Shown here: one piece after another, positions 28,633 to 37,160 of the stretch
Layout: the number at the start of each line of letters is the position of its first letter
Numbering within the stretch: the first letter of the stretch is position 1
Assembly (NCBI GenBank): GCA_018262195.1
Contig: JAGTRS010000011.1
Span: 62,001-126,000, forward strand
Source: Pseudomonadota bacterium
GTDB lineage: Bacteria > Pseudomonadota > Gammaproteobacteria > Burkholderiales > Rhodocyclaceae
Length of the DNA: 64,000 bases
Direction: 5' to 3'
Program-made: the position numbers and the translations under genes
Notes under the pieces: generated by a model
What the model saw: only the letters and a program-made list of their open reading frames with translations
The model's database searches: none
What the model was told of the DNA's origin: nothing

Positions 28633-29466
28633 ATGAAAAAGAATTTCGTTTCCCTCGCGATTGCCGGTGCTTTCCTCGCCCTTGGTTCGCAAGCTGCGAT
28701 GGCGGCTCCGGATTGGGCCAAGGCCGGCAAGAGCACCATTCATGTTTTCCATCCGGGCGCGGCACCGATCGAATGGATTCAGGGCAAGGGCGAGCATAGT
28801 GGCGCCAGTGGCTTGAAGAAGGGCGAGACCTGTGCCGGCTGTCACATTGAAGATGGCAAGCTGAGTCTCGATACCAAGCGCCTGGTCAGCAAGGAGCTGG
28901 AACCCAAAGGTGCCCCGAAGACGGCCACTTACCCGGTGACCGTGCAGGCCGCCTACGACGCCAGCAACCTCTATGTGCGCCTGACCTTCAAGGCACCGGC
29001 CGGTGGTTTCGACAAGTCCGACAAGGACAACGAGGTCAAGGCCACGGTCATGTTCCCGAACGACAAGGTACCGCTGGGCGAGCAGGCTGGTTGCTGGGCA
29101 GCCTGTCATGAGGATTCCAAGGGTATGCCGAAGGGCAAGGACAAGACCAAACATGTTTCCGCTGGCGCCATGGATTTGATGCAGTGGAAGAGCAGTGGCA
29201 AATCGGTCGACGGCTTTGTTGCCGACAAACGCAACATGGAAGGTGGCAAGGCCGGTGCAACGGCTGAGGGCGCCAAGGCCGGCGATACCTATACCGTTAC
29301 CTTTACCCGCAAGCTGGCCGGTAACGCCGTTCTGGCTCCGGGCAAGGCTGTGCCTTTCGGCATCGCCATTCACGCCGATAATGCTGGCGGCCGTTTCCAT
29401 CACGTTTCCTTCGGCCACACGATTGGTCTGGGCGCCGATGGTGACGTGAAGGCTGCCAAGCAGTAA
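28633..29466 (+). CDS. Periplasmic c-type heme protein with ethylbenzene-dehydrogenase-like domain
   Basis: A 277-residue precursor with a signal peptide (about residues 1-25). It has one classic heme site, Cys67-Ala-Gly-Cys70-His71, and a second, unusual Cys154-Trp-Ala-Ala-Cys158-His159 (three residues between cysteines). The region around Ala-Ala-Tyr-Asp-Ala-Ser-Asn-Leu-Tyr-Val-Arg-Leu-Thr-Phe resembles the heme-binding domain of ethylbenzene dehydrogenase/DMSO-reductase gamma subunits (EB_dh family). Placed directly after nirS, it is a candidate electron donor for nitrite reduction. I chose the ATG at 28633, which has a ribosome site and starts the signal peptide. A name such as NirB or NirT is not justified. 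Confidence 0.85.
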   Translation: MKKNFVSLAIAGAFLALGSQAAMAAPDWAKAGKSTIHVFHPGAAPIEWIQGKGEHSGASGLKKGETCAGCHIEDGKLSLDTKRLVSKELEPKGAPKTATYPVTVQAAYDASNLYVRLTFKAPAGGFDKSDKDNEVKATVMFPNDKVPLGEQAGCWAACHEDSKGMPKGKDKTKHVSAGAMDLMQWKSSGKSVDGFVADKRNMEGGKAGATAEGAKAGDTYTVTFTRKLAGNAVLAPGKAVPFGIAIHADNAGGRFHHVSFGHTIGLGADGDVKAAKQ

Positions 29467-29472
29467 ACCCGC

Positions 29473-29820
29473 ATGCCGTCCGGAATCCTGATTTTCCCCG
29501 GGCGGCGGTGGCTGAGAGGAGCGCCGCTTGTGCTGGCGCTCCTTTCCTTTTCTGCCATGGCAGAGGTGGCCGAGGTGCGGATCGAGGGCTACAAGTTCCT
29601 GCCGTCCGAAGTGACTATCCGGGTCGGGGACAGCGTACGCTGGACCAATGGCGAAAAACGGACCAGTCATTCCGTGGTTTTTCCGGCCGAGGGAGGCCTG
29701 GAGTCAGAGCGGATCTTTCCCGATGAAAGCTGGTCGCGCCACTTTGCCAAGGCTGGTCGTTATACGTATCACTGCGGCCCGCATCCGGAAATGACGGGAG
29801 CCATTCTTGTCAGCGAATAA
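29473..29820 (+). CDS. Secreted cupredoxin (type 1 copper protein)
   Basis: A 115-residue plastocyanin-like protein. After a signal peptide (about residues 1-30) the small beta-barrel carries the full type 1 copper set: His66 (Thr-Ser-His-Ser-Val-Val-Phe), Cys101 and His104 (Tyr-His-Cys-Gly-Pro-His) and Met107. It lies between the EB_dh-like heme protein and nirC, with six bases to the upstream stop. Azurins and pseudoazurins donate electrons to NirS in other denitrifiers, so an electron-carrier role is plausible here. An alternative is copper handling for a later denitrification enzyme. Confidence 0.88.
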   Translation: MPSGILIFPGRRWLRGAPLVLALLSFSAMAEVAEVRIEGYKFLPSEVTIRVGDSVRWTNGEKRTSHSVVFPAEGGLESERIFPDESWSRHFAKAGRYTYHCGPHPEMTGAILVSE

Positions 29821-30145
29821 TTTATTTTTTAGCCGCTTTTTCCTGGCGACCGCAGCCATCGGATGTGCAGGGCTGGCCTTCTCGGCTGAACCCGATCCGG
29901 CGCGCCAGAAGGAACTGGTGCATCTGGTCCGCCAGGATTGCGGCTCCTGCCATGGCATGACTCTCAAGGGAGGCCTTGGCCCCGCACTGCTGCCGGAAAC
30001 CCTGCATGACAAACCGGCCGAAGGGCTGGCGGCAACGATCTACTATGGCCGCCCGGGAACGCCGATGCCGCCGTGGAAAGCATTCATGTCCGAGGCCGAA
30101 GCGGCCTGGATTGTCGATAAACTGATGACCGAATTTCCCAAGTGA
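29807..30145 (+). CDS. nirC: Cytochrome c55x, NirC
   Basis: A small monoheme c-type cytochrome of 112 residues. The heme site is Cys45-Gly-Ser-Cys48-His49, followed by Gly-Met-Thr-Leu-Lys-Gly-Gly-Leu-Gly-Pro-Ala-Leu, and a Met-Pro-Pro-Trp segment supplies the axial Met; all are NirC hallmarks. NirC is an electron carrier to or a maturation helper for NirS. The start is TTG at 29807, so the gene overlaps the cupredoxin gene by 14 bases and begins with its signal peptide inside that overlap. Confidence 0.92.
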   Translation: MSANNLFFSRFFLATAAIGCAGLAFSAEPDPARQKELVHLVRQDCGSCHGMTLKGGLGPALLPETLHDKPAEGLAATIYYGRPGTPMPPWKAFMSEAEAAWIVDKLMTEFPK

Positions 30146-30152
30146 GAACGCG

Positions 30153-31316
30153 ATGCGCCTGCTCCTGAGTTTTCTCTTCGCGCTGCTGCTCAGTGCTTGC
30201 GCCGGCCCGCAGTTGCGTGGCACCGGCGATCTTGGCCTGATCATCGAGCGGGCCAGCGGCCACGTCACGCTGGTCAATACGACGGTACGCCAGCCTTATG
30301 CCCGGATCGGCGGCCTCGGCGATCTCTCGCATGCCTCTGCAGTCTATTCGCGCGATGGCCGCTATGCCTTCATCTTCGGCCGAGATGGTGGGCTGACCAA
30401 GATCGATCTACTCGAAGCGAAGATCGTCAAACGCATCATCCAGTCCGGCAACGCCATCGGTGGCTCGATCTCGCAGGACGGCCGCATCGTCGTTGCCCAG
30501 AACTACACACCAGGCGGCATCAAGGCCTTCGACGCCGAAACGCTTGAACTGCTCTCTGAAGTGCCGGCCGAATATGCGCCCGGCCAGTTCTCCAAGGTGG
30601 TCGGTCTGGCCGATACGGGTGGCAACCGGTTTGCCTACGCGCTGTTCGACGGCGGCGAAATCCGTGTCACCGATTTCAGCAATCCGCGGCAGCCCACCAC
30701 CCAGCGTTTTCCGGCCGGCAGCCAGCCCTACGATGGCCTCGTGACACCAGATGGCCGCTATTTCCTGGCTGGCCTGTTCGGCGAGGATGGGGTTGCCATG
30801 CTCGACCTCTGGCAGCCGGAAAAAGGCGCAAAGAAGATTCTCGAAAACTACGGCCGCGGCCAGGAAAAACTGCCTGTTTTCAAGATGCCGCACCTGCGCG
30901 GCTGGTCGGTGGCGCAGGGCAAGGCCTACCTGCCGGCGATTGGCCGCCATGAGGTGCTGGTCGTCGATGTCGCCACCTGGAAGGAAGTCGGGCGAATTCT
31001 CGTACGCGGTCAGCCGGTCTTCGTCATGGCGCGTCCCGATGGCCGCCAGATCTGGGTCAATTTCGCCTTCCCGGACAACGCCAAGGTCGACGTCATCGAT
31101 ACCCTGGCCGGCAAGGTGGTCCACGCCTTCGAACCGGGCAAGGGCATCCTGCACATGGAGTTTGCGCCGCGCGGCGAAAATGTCTGGCTGTCGGCGCGCG
31201 ACGATAACAAGGTCGTTATCTACAACACCGAAACCTTTGCCAAACTGGGCGAAATTCCGGCGGAAAGTCCCTCCGGTATCTTCTTCACCTCCCGCGCCGT
31301 GCGCATAGGCTTCTGA
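30153..31316 (+). CDS. nirF: Heme d1 biosynthesis protein NirF
   Basis: Periplasmic d1-type propeller protein of 387 residues, homologous to the NirS d1 domain but without the c-heme domain. A lipobox Leu-Ser-Ala-Cys16 indicates a lipoprotein anchored in the periplasm. The repeated Tyr-Ser-Arg-Asp-Gly-Arg-Tyr-Ala-Phe and Thr-Pro-Asp-Gly-Arg-Tyr blades are visible. NirF acts late in heme d1 assembly together with NirJ and NirN; its exact reaction is still debated in the literature. It starts seven bases after nirC and overlaps the nirDL start by one base. Confidence 0.95.
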   Translation: MRLLLSFLFALLLSACAGPQLRGTGDLGLIIERASGHVTLVNTTVRQPYARIGGLGDLSHASAVYSRDGRYAFIFGRDGGLTKIDLLEAKIVKRIIQSGNAIGGSISQDGRIVVAQNYTPGGIKAFDAETLELLSEVPAEYAPGQFSKVVGLADTGGNRFAYALFDGGEIRVTDFSNPRQPTTQRFPAGSQPYDGLVTPDGRYFLAGLFGEDGVAMLDLWQPEKGAKKILENYGRGQEKLPVFKMPHLRGWSVAQGKAYLPAIGRHEVLVVDVATWKEVGRILVRGQPVFVMARPDGRQIWVNFAFPDNAKVDVIDTLAGKVVHAFEPGKGILHMEFAPRGENVWLSARDDNKVVIYNTETFAKLGEIPAESPSGIFFTSRAVRIGF

Positions 31317-32284
31317 TGGAAGACACGCTCGACTTCCGGTTGCTCAACGACTTCCAGCGTGACTTTCCGCTGGTTTCGGCGCCGTTCGCCGAGCTGGCGG
31401 CGCGTCTGGGTGTGGCTGAAAAAGTGGTACTCGGACGGCTGGAAAATCTACGCCGCGAAGGCAAGATCTCCCGGGTTGGCGCCGTTTTCGCGCCGAAGCG
31501 TATCGGCGCCTCGACGCTGGCGGCGATGGCCGTACCGCCGGAAACGCTTGAAGTAGTCGCCGCGGCGGTCAACCGTTTTCCCGAGGTCAATCACAACTAC
31601 GAGCGCGAACATCGCTACAACTTGTGGTTTGTCGTTACGGCTGCCAGCGAAGGGCGTCTGCAGGCGAGCCTCGGCGCCATCGAGAAGGCTGCAGGCCACT
31701 CTCTGCTGGCACTGCCGCTGCTCGAAGAGTTTCACATTGATCTCGGTTTTTGCCTGAACGGCGGGAAGCAGAAAACGGTGGCAACGGCCCAGATGGTCAA
31801 GCCTGTCGCCCTGATGGATGAAGCCGAGCGCCGCCTGGTTTCCGTATTGCAGGAAGGGCTGCCGCTGTTCATTCGACCCTTCGCCCTGATCGCCGAACGC
31901 ATCGGCGCCTCCGAGCCGGAAGTCCTCGGCCGCATCGGGCGCTGGCTGGAAGAGGGGGCGATCAAGCGTTTCGGTGTGGTCGTCCGCCATCACGAACTTG
32001 GCTACCGCGCCAATGCCATGCTGGTGCATGACGTCCCGGATGATCAGGTCAGTGCCATTGGCCGTGCGCTGGCCGAAGAGCCCGGGGTGACCCTTTGCTA
32101 TCGCCGGCCGCGTCGTCTGCCTGACTGGCCGTACAACCTGTTCTGCATGATTCATGGGCGCGAGCGTGGCGAGGTCGAAGCCACCATTGCCGAGCTCCGG
32201 CAGCGCCATGGGCTCGAAGCCTGTGCCCATGAAGTCCTGTTCTCACTGACTCGCTTCAAGCAGAACGGTGCCCGCTATGCGTGA
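31316..32284 (+). CDS. nirDL: Siroheme decarboxylase, NirD-NirL fusion
   Basis: A 322-residue protein made of two Lrp/AsnC-like units, the first NirD-like (about residues 1-150) and the second NirL-like (about residues 165-322). Each has a winged helix and an Lrp-type ligand domain; His-Asn-Tyr-Glu-Arg-Glu-His-Arg-Tyr-Asn-Leu-Trp-Phe in the first and Cys-Tyr-Arg-Arg-Pro...Trp-Pro-Tyr-Asn-Leu-Phe in the second are family marks. It removes the C12 and C18 acetate carboxylates of siroheme, giving didecarboxysiroheme. In Pseudomonas NirD and NirL are separate; here they are fused while NirG and NirH stay separate. Confidence 0.93.
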   Translation: MEDTLDFRLLNDFQRDFPLVSAPFAELAARLGVAEKVVLGRLENLRREGKISRVGAVFAPKRIGASTLAAMAVPPETLEVVAAAVNRFPEVNHNYEREHRYNLWFVVTAASEGRLQASLGAIEKAAGHSLLALPLLEEFHIDLGFCLNGGKQKTVATAQMVKPVALMDEAERRLVSVLQEGLPLFIRPFALIAERIGASEPEVLGRIGRWLEEGAIKRFGVVVRHHELGYRANAMLVHDVPDDQVSAIGRALAEEPGVTLCYRRPRRLPDWPYNLFCMIHGRERGEVEATIAELRQRHGLEACAHEVLFSLTRFKQNGARYA

Positions 32285-32735
32285 GCTCACGGAGCTGGAT
32301 CGGAAAATTCTCGCCCAATTGCAAGGCGACTTTCCTATCTGCGAACAGCCTTATGCCGAAGCTGCGGCACAACTCGGCATCACTGAAGCCGAATTGCTCG
32401 AGCGCCTGCAAGCTTTGCTGGCAGACAAGGTGCTGACCCGTTTCGGGCCGATGTTCCAGATCGAGGAGATGGGCGGTGCTTTTGTGCTGGCCGCGCTGGC
32501 TGCGCCGGAACATCGTTACGACGAGGTGACGGCGCTGGTCAATGAATTGCCCGAGGTTGCCCACAATTACCGCCGCGAGCACCAACTCAACATGTGGTTC
32601 GTGCTGGCCACCGAAACGAAGGCAGGCATCGCCGATGCCATCGCCCGCATCGAACGCGCCACCGGCCTGGCGGTCTATGCCTTCCCCAAGGAACGCGAAT
32701 TTTTTGTCGAAATGAAGCTGGAGGCAAGGCTGTGA
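32277..32735 (+). CDS. nirG: Siroheme decarboxylase subunit NirG
   Basis: A 152-residue Lrp/AsnC-like protein of the NirD/NirG type, with Leu-Asp-Arg-Lys-Ile-Leu in the first helix and His-Asn-Tyr-Arg-Arg-Glu-His-Gln-Leu-Asn-Met-Trp-Phe in the ligand domain. With NirH and NirDL it forms the siroheme decarboxylase of the heme d1 pathway. The ATG at 32277 lies within the last codons of nirDL (eight-base overlap). An in-frame GTG three codons upstream is an alternative start. NirD and NirG are close paralogues, so the letter rests on gene order. Confidence 0.9.
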   Translation: MRELTELDRKILAQLQGDFPICEQPYAEAAAQLGITEAELLERLQALLADKVLTRFGPMFQIEEMGGAFVLAALAAPEHRYDEVTALVNELPEVAHNYRREHQLNMWFVLATETKAGIADAIARIERATGLAVYAFPKEREFFVEMKLEARL

Positions 32736-33208
32736 TCGATGACATCGACCGCTCCCTGATCGTCGCTACCCAAGGCGGCCTGCCGCTGGTGCCGCGGCCT
32801 TATCACGCTATCGCCGAACAGCTTGGCCTGTCGGCCGATGAGGTCATGCACCGGCTGAAAGCCATGCTGGAAACCGGCATCATCCGGCGCATCGGGGCCG
32901 TGCCCAACCACTACGCCATCGGCTGGACGGCCAACGGCATGACGGTGTGGGATGTCGCCGACGAACAGGTGGACGAACTGGGTGCCCGCATCGGCGCCCT
33001 GGATTTCGTCACCCACTGCTACCGCCGGCCGCGTGCCCTGCCGGCCTGGCCGTATAACCTGTTCGCCATGGTGCACGGTGCCTCGCGCGAAGAGTGCTCG
33101 GCCAAGGCGGCAGAAATTCGAACCTTGCTGGGTGATGCCTGGCGGGCGAACGACATTCTCTACTCGACCCGAATCCTGAAAAAAACAGGTCTACGCATCG
33201 CTCGCTGA
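32732..33208 (+). CDS. nirH: Siroheme decarboxylase subunit NirH
   Basis: A 158-residue Lrp/AsnC-like protein of the NirL/NirH type. It starts with Asp-Asp-Ile-Asp-Arg-Ser-Leu-Ile and carries Gly-Leu-Pro-Leu-Val-Pro-Arg-Pro-Tyr, Arg-Ile-Gly-Ala-Val-Pro-Asn-His-Tyr and Cys-Tyr-Arg-Arg-Pro-Arg-Ala...Trp-Pro-Tyr-Asn-Leu-Phe. The GTG start at 32732 overlaps the nirG stop (GTGA), so the nir chain ends with tight coupling. A longer reading from 32594 runs in the wrong frame of nirG and has no family support. Confidence 0.91.
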   Translation: MIDDIDRSLIVATQGGLPLVPRPYHAIAEQLGLSADEVMHRLKAMLETGIIRRIGAVPNHYAIGWTANGMTVWDVADEQVDELGARIGALDFVTHCYRRPRALPAWPYNLFAMVHGASREECSAKAAEIRTLLGDAWRANDILYSTRILKKTGLRIAR

Positions 33209-33281
33209 GCGAACGTTCCGGGCTCTCTTGCCGGTGCCAGGCGGGAGGAGTGCCTCAGTCGCCTGAGACGCGTCGGTCCCA

Positions 33282-33512
33282 TCATTGGCTACTTTCCTGA
33301 GCAGCCATCGGCCGATCACTTTCTTCGTCAAGTATCCGCCAGGCATACATCAGGCTGGACTCGTTGAATTCCTGTCCGCTTTCCATGTCACGCCACCAAA
33401 GCTGTGCTTGAGCATCCGCCCCGAGATAGCGCCAGCGACGAATCTCCCCGCTGCATAATTCGATGCGAAATATGGCTTGTGATCTCAATGCCGTCACAGG
33501 GAACAGTTCCAT
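33282..33512 (-). CDS. Small hypothetical protein
   Basis: A 76-residue cytoplasmic protein with no signal or membrane segment. It has a central Trp-rich part (Arg-Arg-Trp-Arg-Tyr, Leu-Trp-Trp-Arg) and an acidic C-terminus. It follows fpr by 22 bases on the same strand. The ribosome site is weak and I recognise no family, so it may or may not be a true gene. Confidence 0.45.
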   Translation of the reverse strand: MELFPVTALRSQAIFRIELCSGEIRRWRYLGADAQAQLWWRDMESGQEFNESSLMYAWRILDEESDRPMAAQESSQ

Positions 33513-33534
33513 TCAGTGGTGCAGGTAGCTCACT

Positions 33535-34347
33535 CTACCAATAATTCTCGCTGGCAAAGTGGCCTGGGGCGCGACCAAGATCAGGGCGAAAGCCGCGAGC
33601 GGTCAGCACTTGGCGGACGTCGTCGAGCATCTGGGGATTACCGCAGATCAGTATGCGGGCTCGCCCGGCATCGATCGGAAAACCGACGTTCCTTTCCAGT
33701 TCCCCGTCTTGCAACAAGTCGGTCAATCGACGATTCAGCATGCCGGGAGCTGATTCCCGCGTGACAATCGGGGCAAAGTGCAACTTGTGGCCATGTTCGA
33801 CGAAAGGCTCTTCCTGCGCGATTGCCGCAATCTCGTTTCGATAGGCCAGTTCTGAAGTATTCCGGACGCTGTAGGCGAGTACCAGGTTGTCGTATTGCGC
33901 CCAAATCTCCGGGTCGCGAAGGATGGAAATGAACGGCGCAACCCCGGTTCCGGTTGCCAGCATCCAGAGATCCTGCCCACCGACAAAGCGGCTTGTCGTC
34001 AGGTAACCGTAGGGCTGCTTTTCGACATAAATGCTATCCGCGACGGAGGCTTGGGCCAGTTTCGTGCTGAAGGCGCCATTTGGCACGATGATCGAAAAGA
34101 ATTCCAGATGCTCATCGTAATTGGCCGAAACCATCGAGTAAGGGCGCCAGATCGTGCCACCGCTACCGCTGGCGATGCCAATCCGGGCAAACTGCCCGGG
34201 CTGGAAGCGGAATGAGACGTTGCGTGTGGTGCGTACGGAAATCAGCTTGTCGGTCCATCGACGGATGTCGAGAATGTGCTCGGCCGTCGCCTTGTCGGTG
34301 GGCGCTGGTAGCGGACCACGGCGGAATGGCGAGGCGGGTGTTTGCAT
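33535..34347 (-). CDS. fpr: Ferredoxin--NADP+ reductase
   Basis: FAD enzyme exchanging electrons between NADPH and ferredoxin or flavodoxin. The 270-residue product has the FAD-binding Arg-Pro-Tyr-Ser-Met-Val motif (about residue 78), the NADP site Ala-Thr-Gly-Thr-Gly-Val-Ala-Pro-Phe, the Cys-Gly-Asn-Pro-Gln-Met segment, and the aromatic C-terminus Asn-Tyr-Trp of bacterial subclass I reductases. It lies between nirH and the cyanophycin genes on the opposite strand to nir. A role in supplying reduced ferredoxin to radical SAM NirJ is possible but not shown by the sequence. Confidence 0.93.
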   Translation of the reverse strand: MQTPASPFRRGPLPAPTDKATAEHILDIRRWTDKLISVRTTRNVSFRFQPGQFARIGIASGSGGTIWRPYSMVSANYDEHLEFFSIIVPNGAFSTKLAQASVADSIYVEKQPYGYLTTSRFVGGQDLWMLATGTGVAPFISILRDPEIWAQYDNLVLAYSVRNTSELAYRNEIAAIAQEEPFVEHGHKLHFAPIVTRESAPGMLNRRLTDLLQDGELERNVGFPIDAGRARILICGNPQMLDDVRQVLTARGFRPDLGRAPGHFASENYW

Positions 34348-34516
34348 GAGAACTCTTTCAAGTGGCGTCGCTGGCGATCAGCTCGCGACACAGTGGCGAC
34401 TATTTGTCGCCCTGCAGCCGCTGTGTCTACAAAGGGTAGTCAGGTAATCACGAGTCGAAGTTCCCGCCAGCTTCGAAAGGGGCGCTCTCTATTGCCAAAT
34501 TTCGGGATGCATGGCC

Positions 34517-34554
34517 CCAAAAAGCGAAGGCCCGGCATTGGCCGGGCCTTCGCT
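34517..34554 (-). terminator. Intrinsic terminator of the cphA gene
   Basis: AGCGAAGGCCCGGC pairs perfectly over 14 bases with GCCGGGCCTTCGCT across an ATTG loop. On the minus strand the stem is followed by TTTTTGG. It lies 20 bases after the cphA stop. The rest of the 227-base gap between cphA and fpr shows no gene. Confidence 0.88.
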
Positions 34555-34574
34555 AACTGGGTGGCGACTATGGT

Positions 34575-37145
34575 TTAGCTGGCGGCTATCCGTTTTTCGA
34601 TGTGCGCCAGGGCCTCTTCCACCTGATCGATCAGGATCAGGCAGAGATCGCCAGGTTGCAGGCGATTCAGTGCGGTGTCGATGGCCAGGAATTCCCCGGT
34701 GATCGCATCAATCTGCTTGGTACGGCTGGCATTGGCCAGACCGGCACGCAACAGTCCGATCACCTCGCCATCCTCCCGGCCGCGCTGGCAGGCATCCTGG
34801 TAGAGGATCACGTCGTCGAAGGCTTCGCCGAGGATTTCGGTTTGCTGGCGGATGTCTTCGTCACGGCGGTCGCCGGCTCCGCTGATGACCACTGAACGAC
34901 GCACGGCTGGCATGTTTTCGACGGCCTTGACCAGCGCCAGGATGGCATCAGGGTTGTGGCCATAGTCGGCGATCAGCGTGGCACCCTTGTAGTCGAAGAC
35001 ATTGAAACGCCCTGGTGCAGTCATCGCATCGCTGACGAAATTGGCCAGGGCGCGTTCGATGACCGGCCACTCGTAACCGAGTGCCCAGCCGGTTGCTGCT
35101 GCCGCCATGGCGTTTTCGATCTGGAAGCCGATGGTGCCGTTACGGGTCAGCGGTACGTTGGCCAGCGGCACGCGATGCTTCTTGCGGCCTTCACCGAAGA
35201 TGATCGCATCGCGCTCGACATAGACAACCCGCTTGCCCTGGGCGCGGTGCGTGGCCAGCACGTGATGGTTGCGGTCACGGGCGAAGAAGATGACGTCGCC
35301 CGGACAGTGATGGGCCATCGAAGCGACGATCGGGTCGGTGGCATTGAGCACTGCAGTGCCGTGCGGGGAAACATTTTCGACGATGACACGCTTGACCACG
35401 GCGAGTTCATCAACCGTCGTGACGTAATTAAGGCCTAGGTGATCGCCAAGGCCGATGTTGGTGACGACGGCGACATCGCACAGGTCGAAGCCGAGGCCTT
35501 CGCGCAGCACGCCACCGCGTGCCGTCTCGAACACAGCCGCATCGACGTCCGGGTGCATCAGCACGTTGCGGGCGCTGCGCGGGCCGGAGCAGTCGCCGGT
35601 GTCGATGCGCTTGCCTTCGATGTAGATGCCGTCGGTACTGGTCATGCCGACGCGCAGGCCGTTCGATTCGAAAATGCGCCCGATCAGGCGGCTGGTGGTC
35701 GTCTTGCCGTTGGTGCCGGCGATGGCGACGACCGGGATGCGGGCATTGTCGCCATCCGGGAACATCATGTTCACGATCGCTTCGCCAACCGGGCGGCCCT
35801 TGCCGAAGGACGGGTCGAGGTGCATGCGCAGGCCGGGAGCCGCATTGCATTCGACAATGCCGCCGCCCTGTTCTTCCAGGGGCTTGTGCATGGTGTCGCA
35901 GACGACATCGATGCCGCAGACGTCGAGGCCCACAGTCTGCGCAGCCGCAACGGCGGCGGCAGCCAGTTCGGGATGGACGTCATCGGTGACATCGGTGGCG
36001 GTGCCGCCGGTCGACAGGTTGGCATTGTTGCGCAGCACGACGCGAACGCCGCGGCCGGGGATGGACTCGGCGGAGTAGCCTTGTTCAGCCAGACGGGCGA
36101 GGGCGATCTCATCGAAACGGATCTTGGTCAGCGAAGTGGCGTGGCCGTCGGAACGGCGCGGATCGCTATTGACGATATCGACCAGTTCGCGGACGGTGTG
36201 CGTGCCGTCGCCGATGACCAGCGGAGGGTCGCGGCGGGCAGCGGCGATCAACTTGTCGCCGATAACCAGCAGGCGCCAGTCGTGACCGGGCAGGAAGCGC
36301 TCAACCATGATGTCGTCGAAGAAGCTGACCGCGACCTGATAGGCCTTGCGGACCTGCTCTTCAGTGGTCAGATTGACCGAAATACCCTTGCCCTGATTGC
36401 CATCCTGCGGTTTGACAACGACCGGCAGACCAATTTCCTGGGCGGCGGCCCAGGCATCGTCCTCGTCTTCAACCGGGCGACCGTAGGGCACGGCCACGCC
36501 AGCAGCATGCAGCAGCTTCTTGGTCAGTTCCTTGTCCTGGGCGATGGCTTCGCCGATGGCGCTGGTCAAGCTGGTTTCTGCTGCCTGGATGCGCTTCTGC
36601 TTGCTGCCCCAGCCGAACTGGACCAGGCTGCCCTGAGTCAGGCGACGGATGGGAATGCCACGGGCAATGGCGGCCGAGACGATGGCACCGGTCGAGGGGC
36701 CAAGACGGATGTCTTCGTCGAGATCGCGAATTTCCTTGAGCACGCCATCGAGATCGAAGGCGGTGTCGTCGAGGGCGGCCTGGCAGAGTTGTTCAGCGCG
36801 CTCAAAGGCCAGGCGGCCGACATCTTCTTCGGAGTATTCGACAACGACTTGATAAACGCCGGCATCGATGGTTTGTGTCGTCCGGCTGAAAGTGACCGGG
36901 CAGCCAGCCTGGGCTTGCAGCCCAAGGGCGCAGAACTCCAGTGCGTGGGCCATCGAGACGGTATCGAGGTGATCCGACGGAATCAGGTCGCCAAGTTCAG
37001 GGAAGCGCTCGCGCAGGCGGGCTTCGAAACCGGGCAGGTCGGCAATGGCACACTCGCCACCTTCGCAGGTGACGATGGCCTGAATCGCAGTGTGGCGGCT
37101 CCACAGGTTGGGGCCGCGCAGGGCACGAATGCGGGAAACGTCCAT
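34575..37145 (-). CDS. cphA: Cyanophycin synthetase CphA
   Basis: Polymerises aspartate and arginine into cyanophycin granules using ATP, without a ribosome. The 856-residue protein has an N-terminal domain (about 1-160), an ATP-grasp domain (about 165-460, with Val-Val-Lys-Pro-Gln-Asp-Gly-Asn-Gln-Gly-Lys-Gly) that adds Arg, and a Mur-ligase-like domain with the intact P-loop Gly-Thr-Asn-Gly-Lys-Thr-Thr at residues 477-483 that adds Asp. In the N-domain the His-x-x-Glu-His motif expected of the primer-making site reads His67-Ala-Leu-Glu70-Phe71, so one His is missing. It lies 15 bases downstream of cphA'. Confidence 0.96.
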   Translation of the reverse strand: MDVSRIRALRGPNLWSRHTAIQAIVTCEGGECAIADLPGFEARLRERFPELGDLIPSDHLDTVSMAHALEFCALGLQAQAGCPVTFSRTTQTIDAGVYQVVVEYSEEDVGRLAFERAEQLCQAALDDTAFDLDGVLKEIRDLDEDIRLGPSTGAIVSAAIARGIPIRRLTQGSLVQFGWGSKQKRIQAAETSLTSAIGEAIAQDKELTKKLLHAAGVAVPYGRPVEDEDDAWAAAQEIGLPVVVKPQDGNQGKGISVNLTTEEQVRKAYQVAVSFFDDIMVERFLPGHDWRLLVIGDKLIAAARRDPPLVIGDGTHTVRELVDIVNSDPRRSDGHATSLTKIRFDEIALARLAEQGYSAESIPGRGVRVVLRNNANLSTGGTATDVTDDVHPELAAAAVAAAQTVGLDVCGIDVVCDTMHKPLEEQGGGIVECNAAPGLRMHLDPSFGKGRPVGEAIVNMMFPDGDNARIPVVAIAGTNGKTTTSRLIGRIFESNGLRVGMTSTDGIYIEGKRIDTGDCSGPRSARNVLMHPDVDAAVFETARGGVLREGLGFDLCDVAVVTNIGLGDHLGLNYVTTVDELAVVKRVIVENVSPHGTAVLNATDPIVASMAHHCPGDVIFFARDRNHHVLATHRAQGKRVVYVERDAIIFGEGRKKHRVPLANVPLTRNGTIGFQIENAMAAAATGWALGYEWPVIERALANFVSDAMTAPGRFNVFDYKGATLIADYGHNPDAILALVKAVENMPAVRRSVVISGAGDRRDEDIRQQTEILGEAFDDVILYQDACQRGREDGEVIGLLRAGLANASRTKQIDAITGEFLAIDTALNRLQPGDLCLILIDQVEEALAHIEKRIAAS

Positions 37146-37160
37146 GACGCTAAATCCTTG

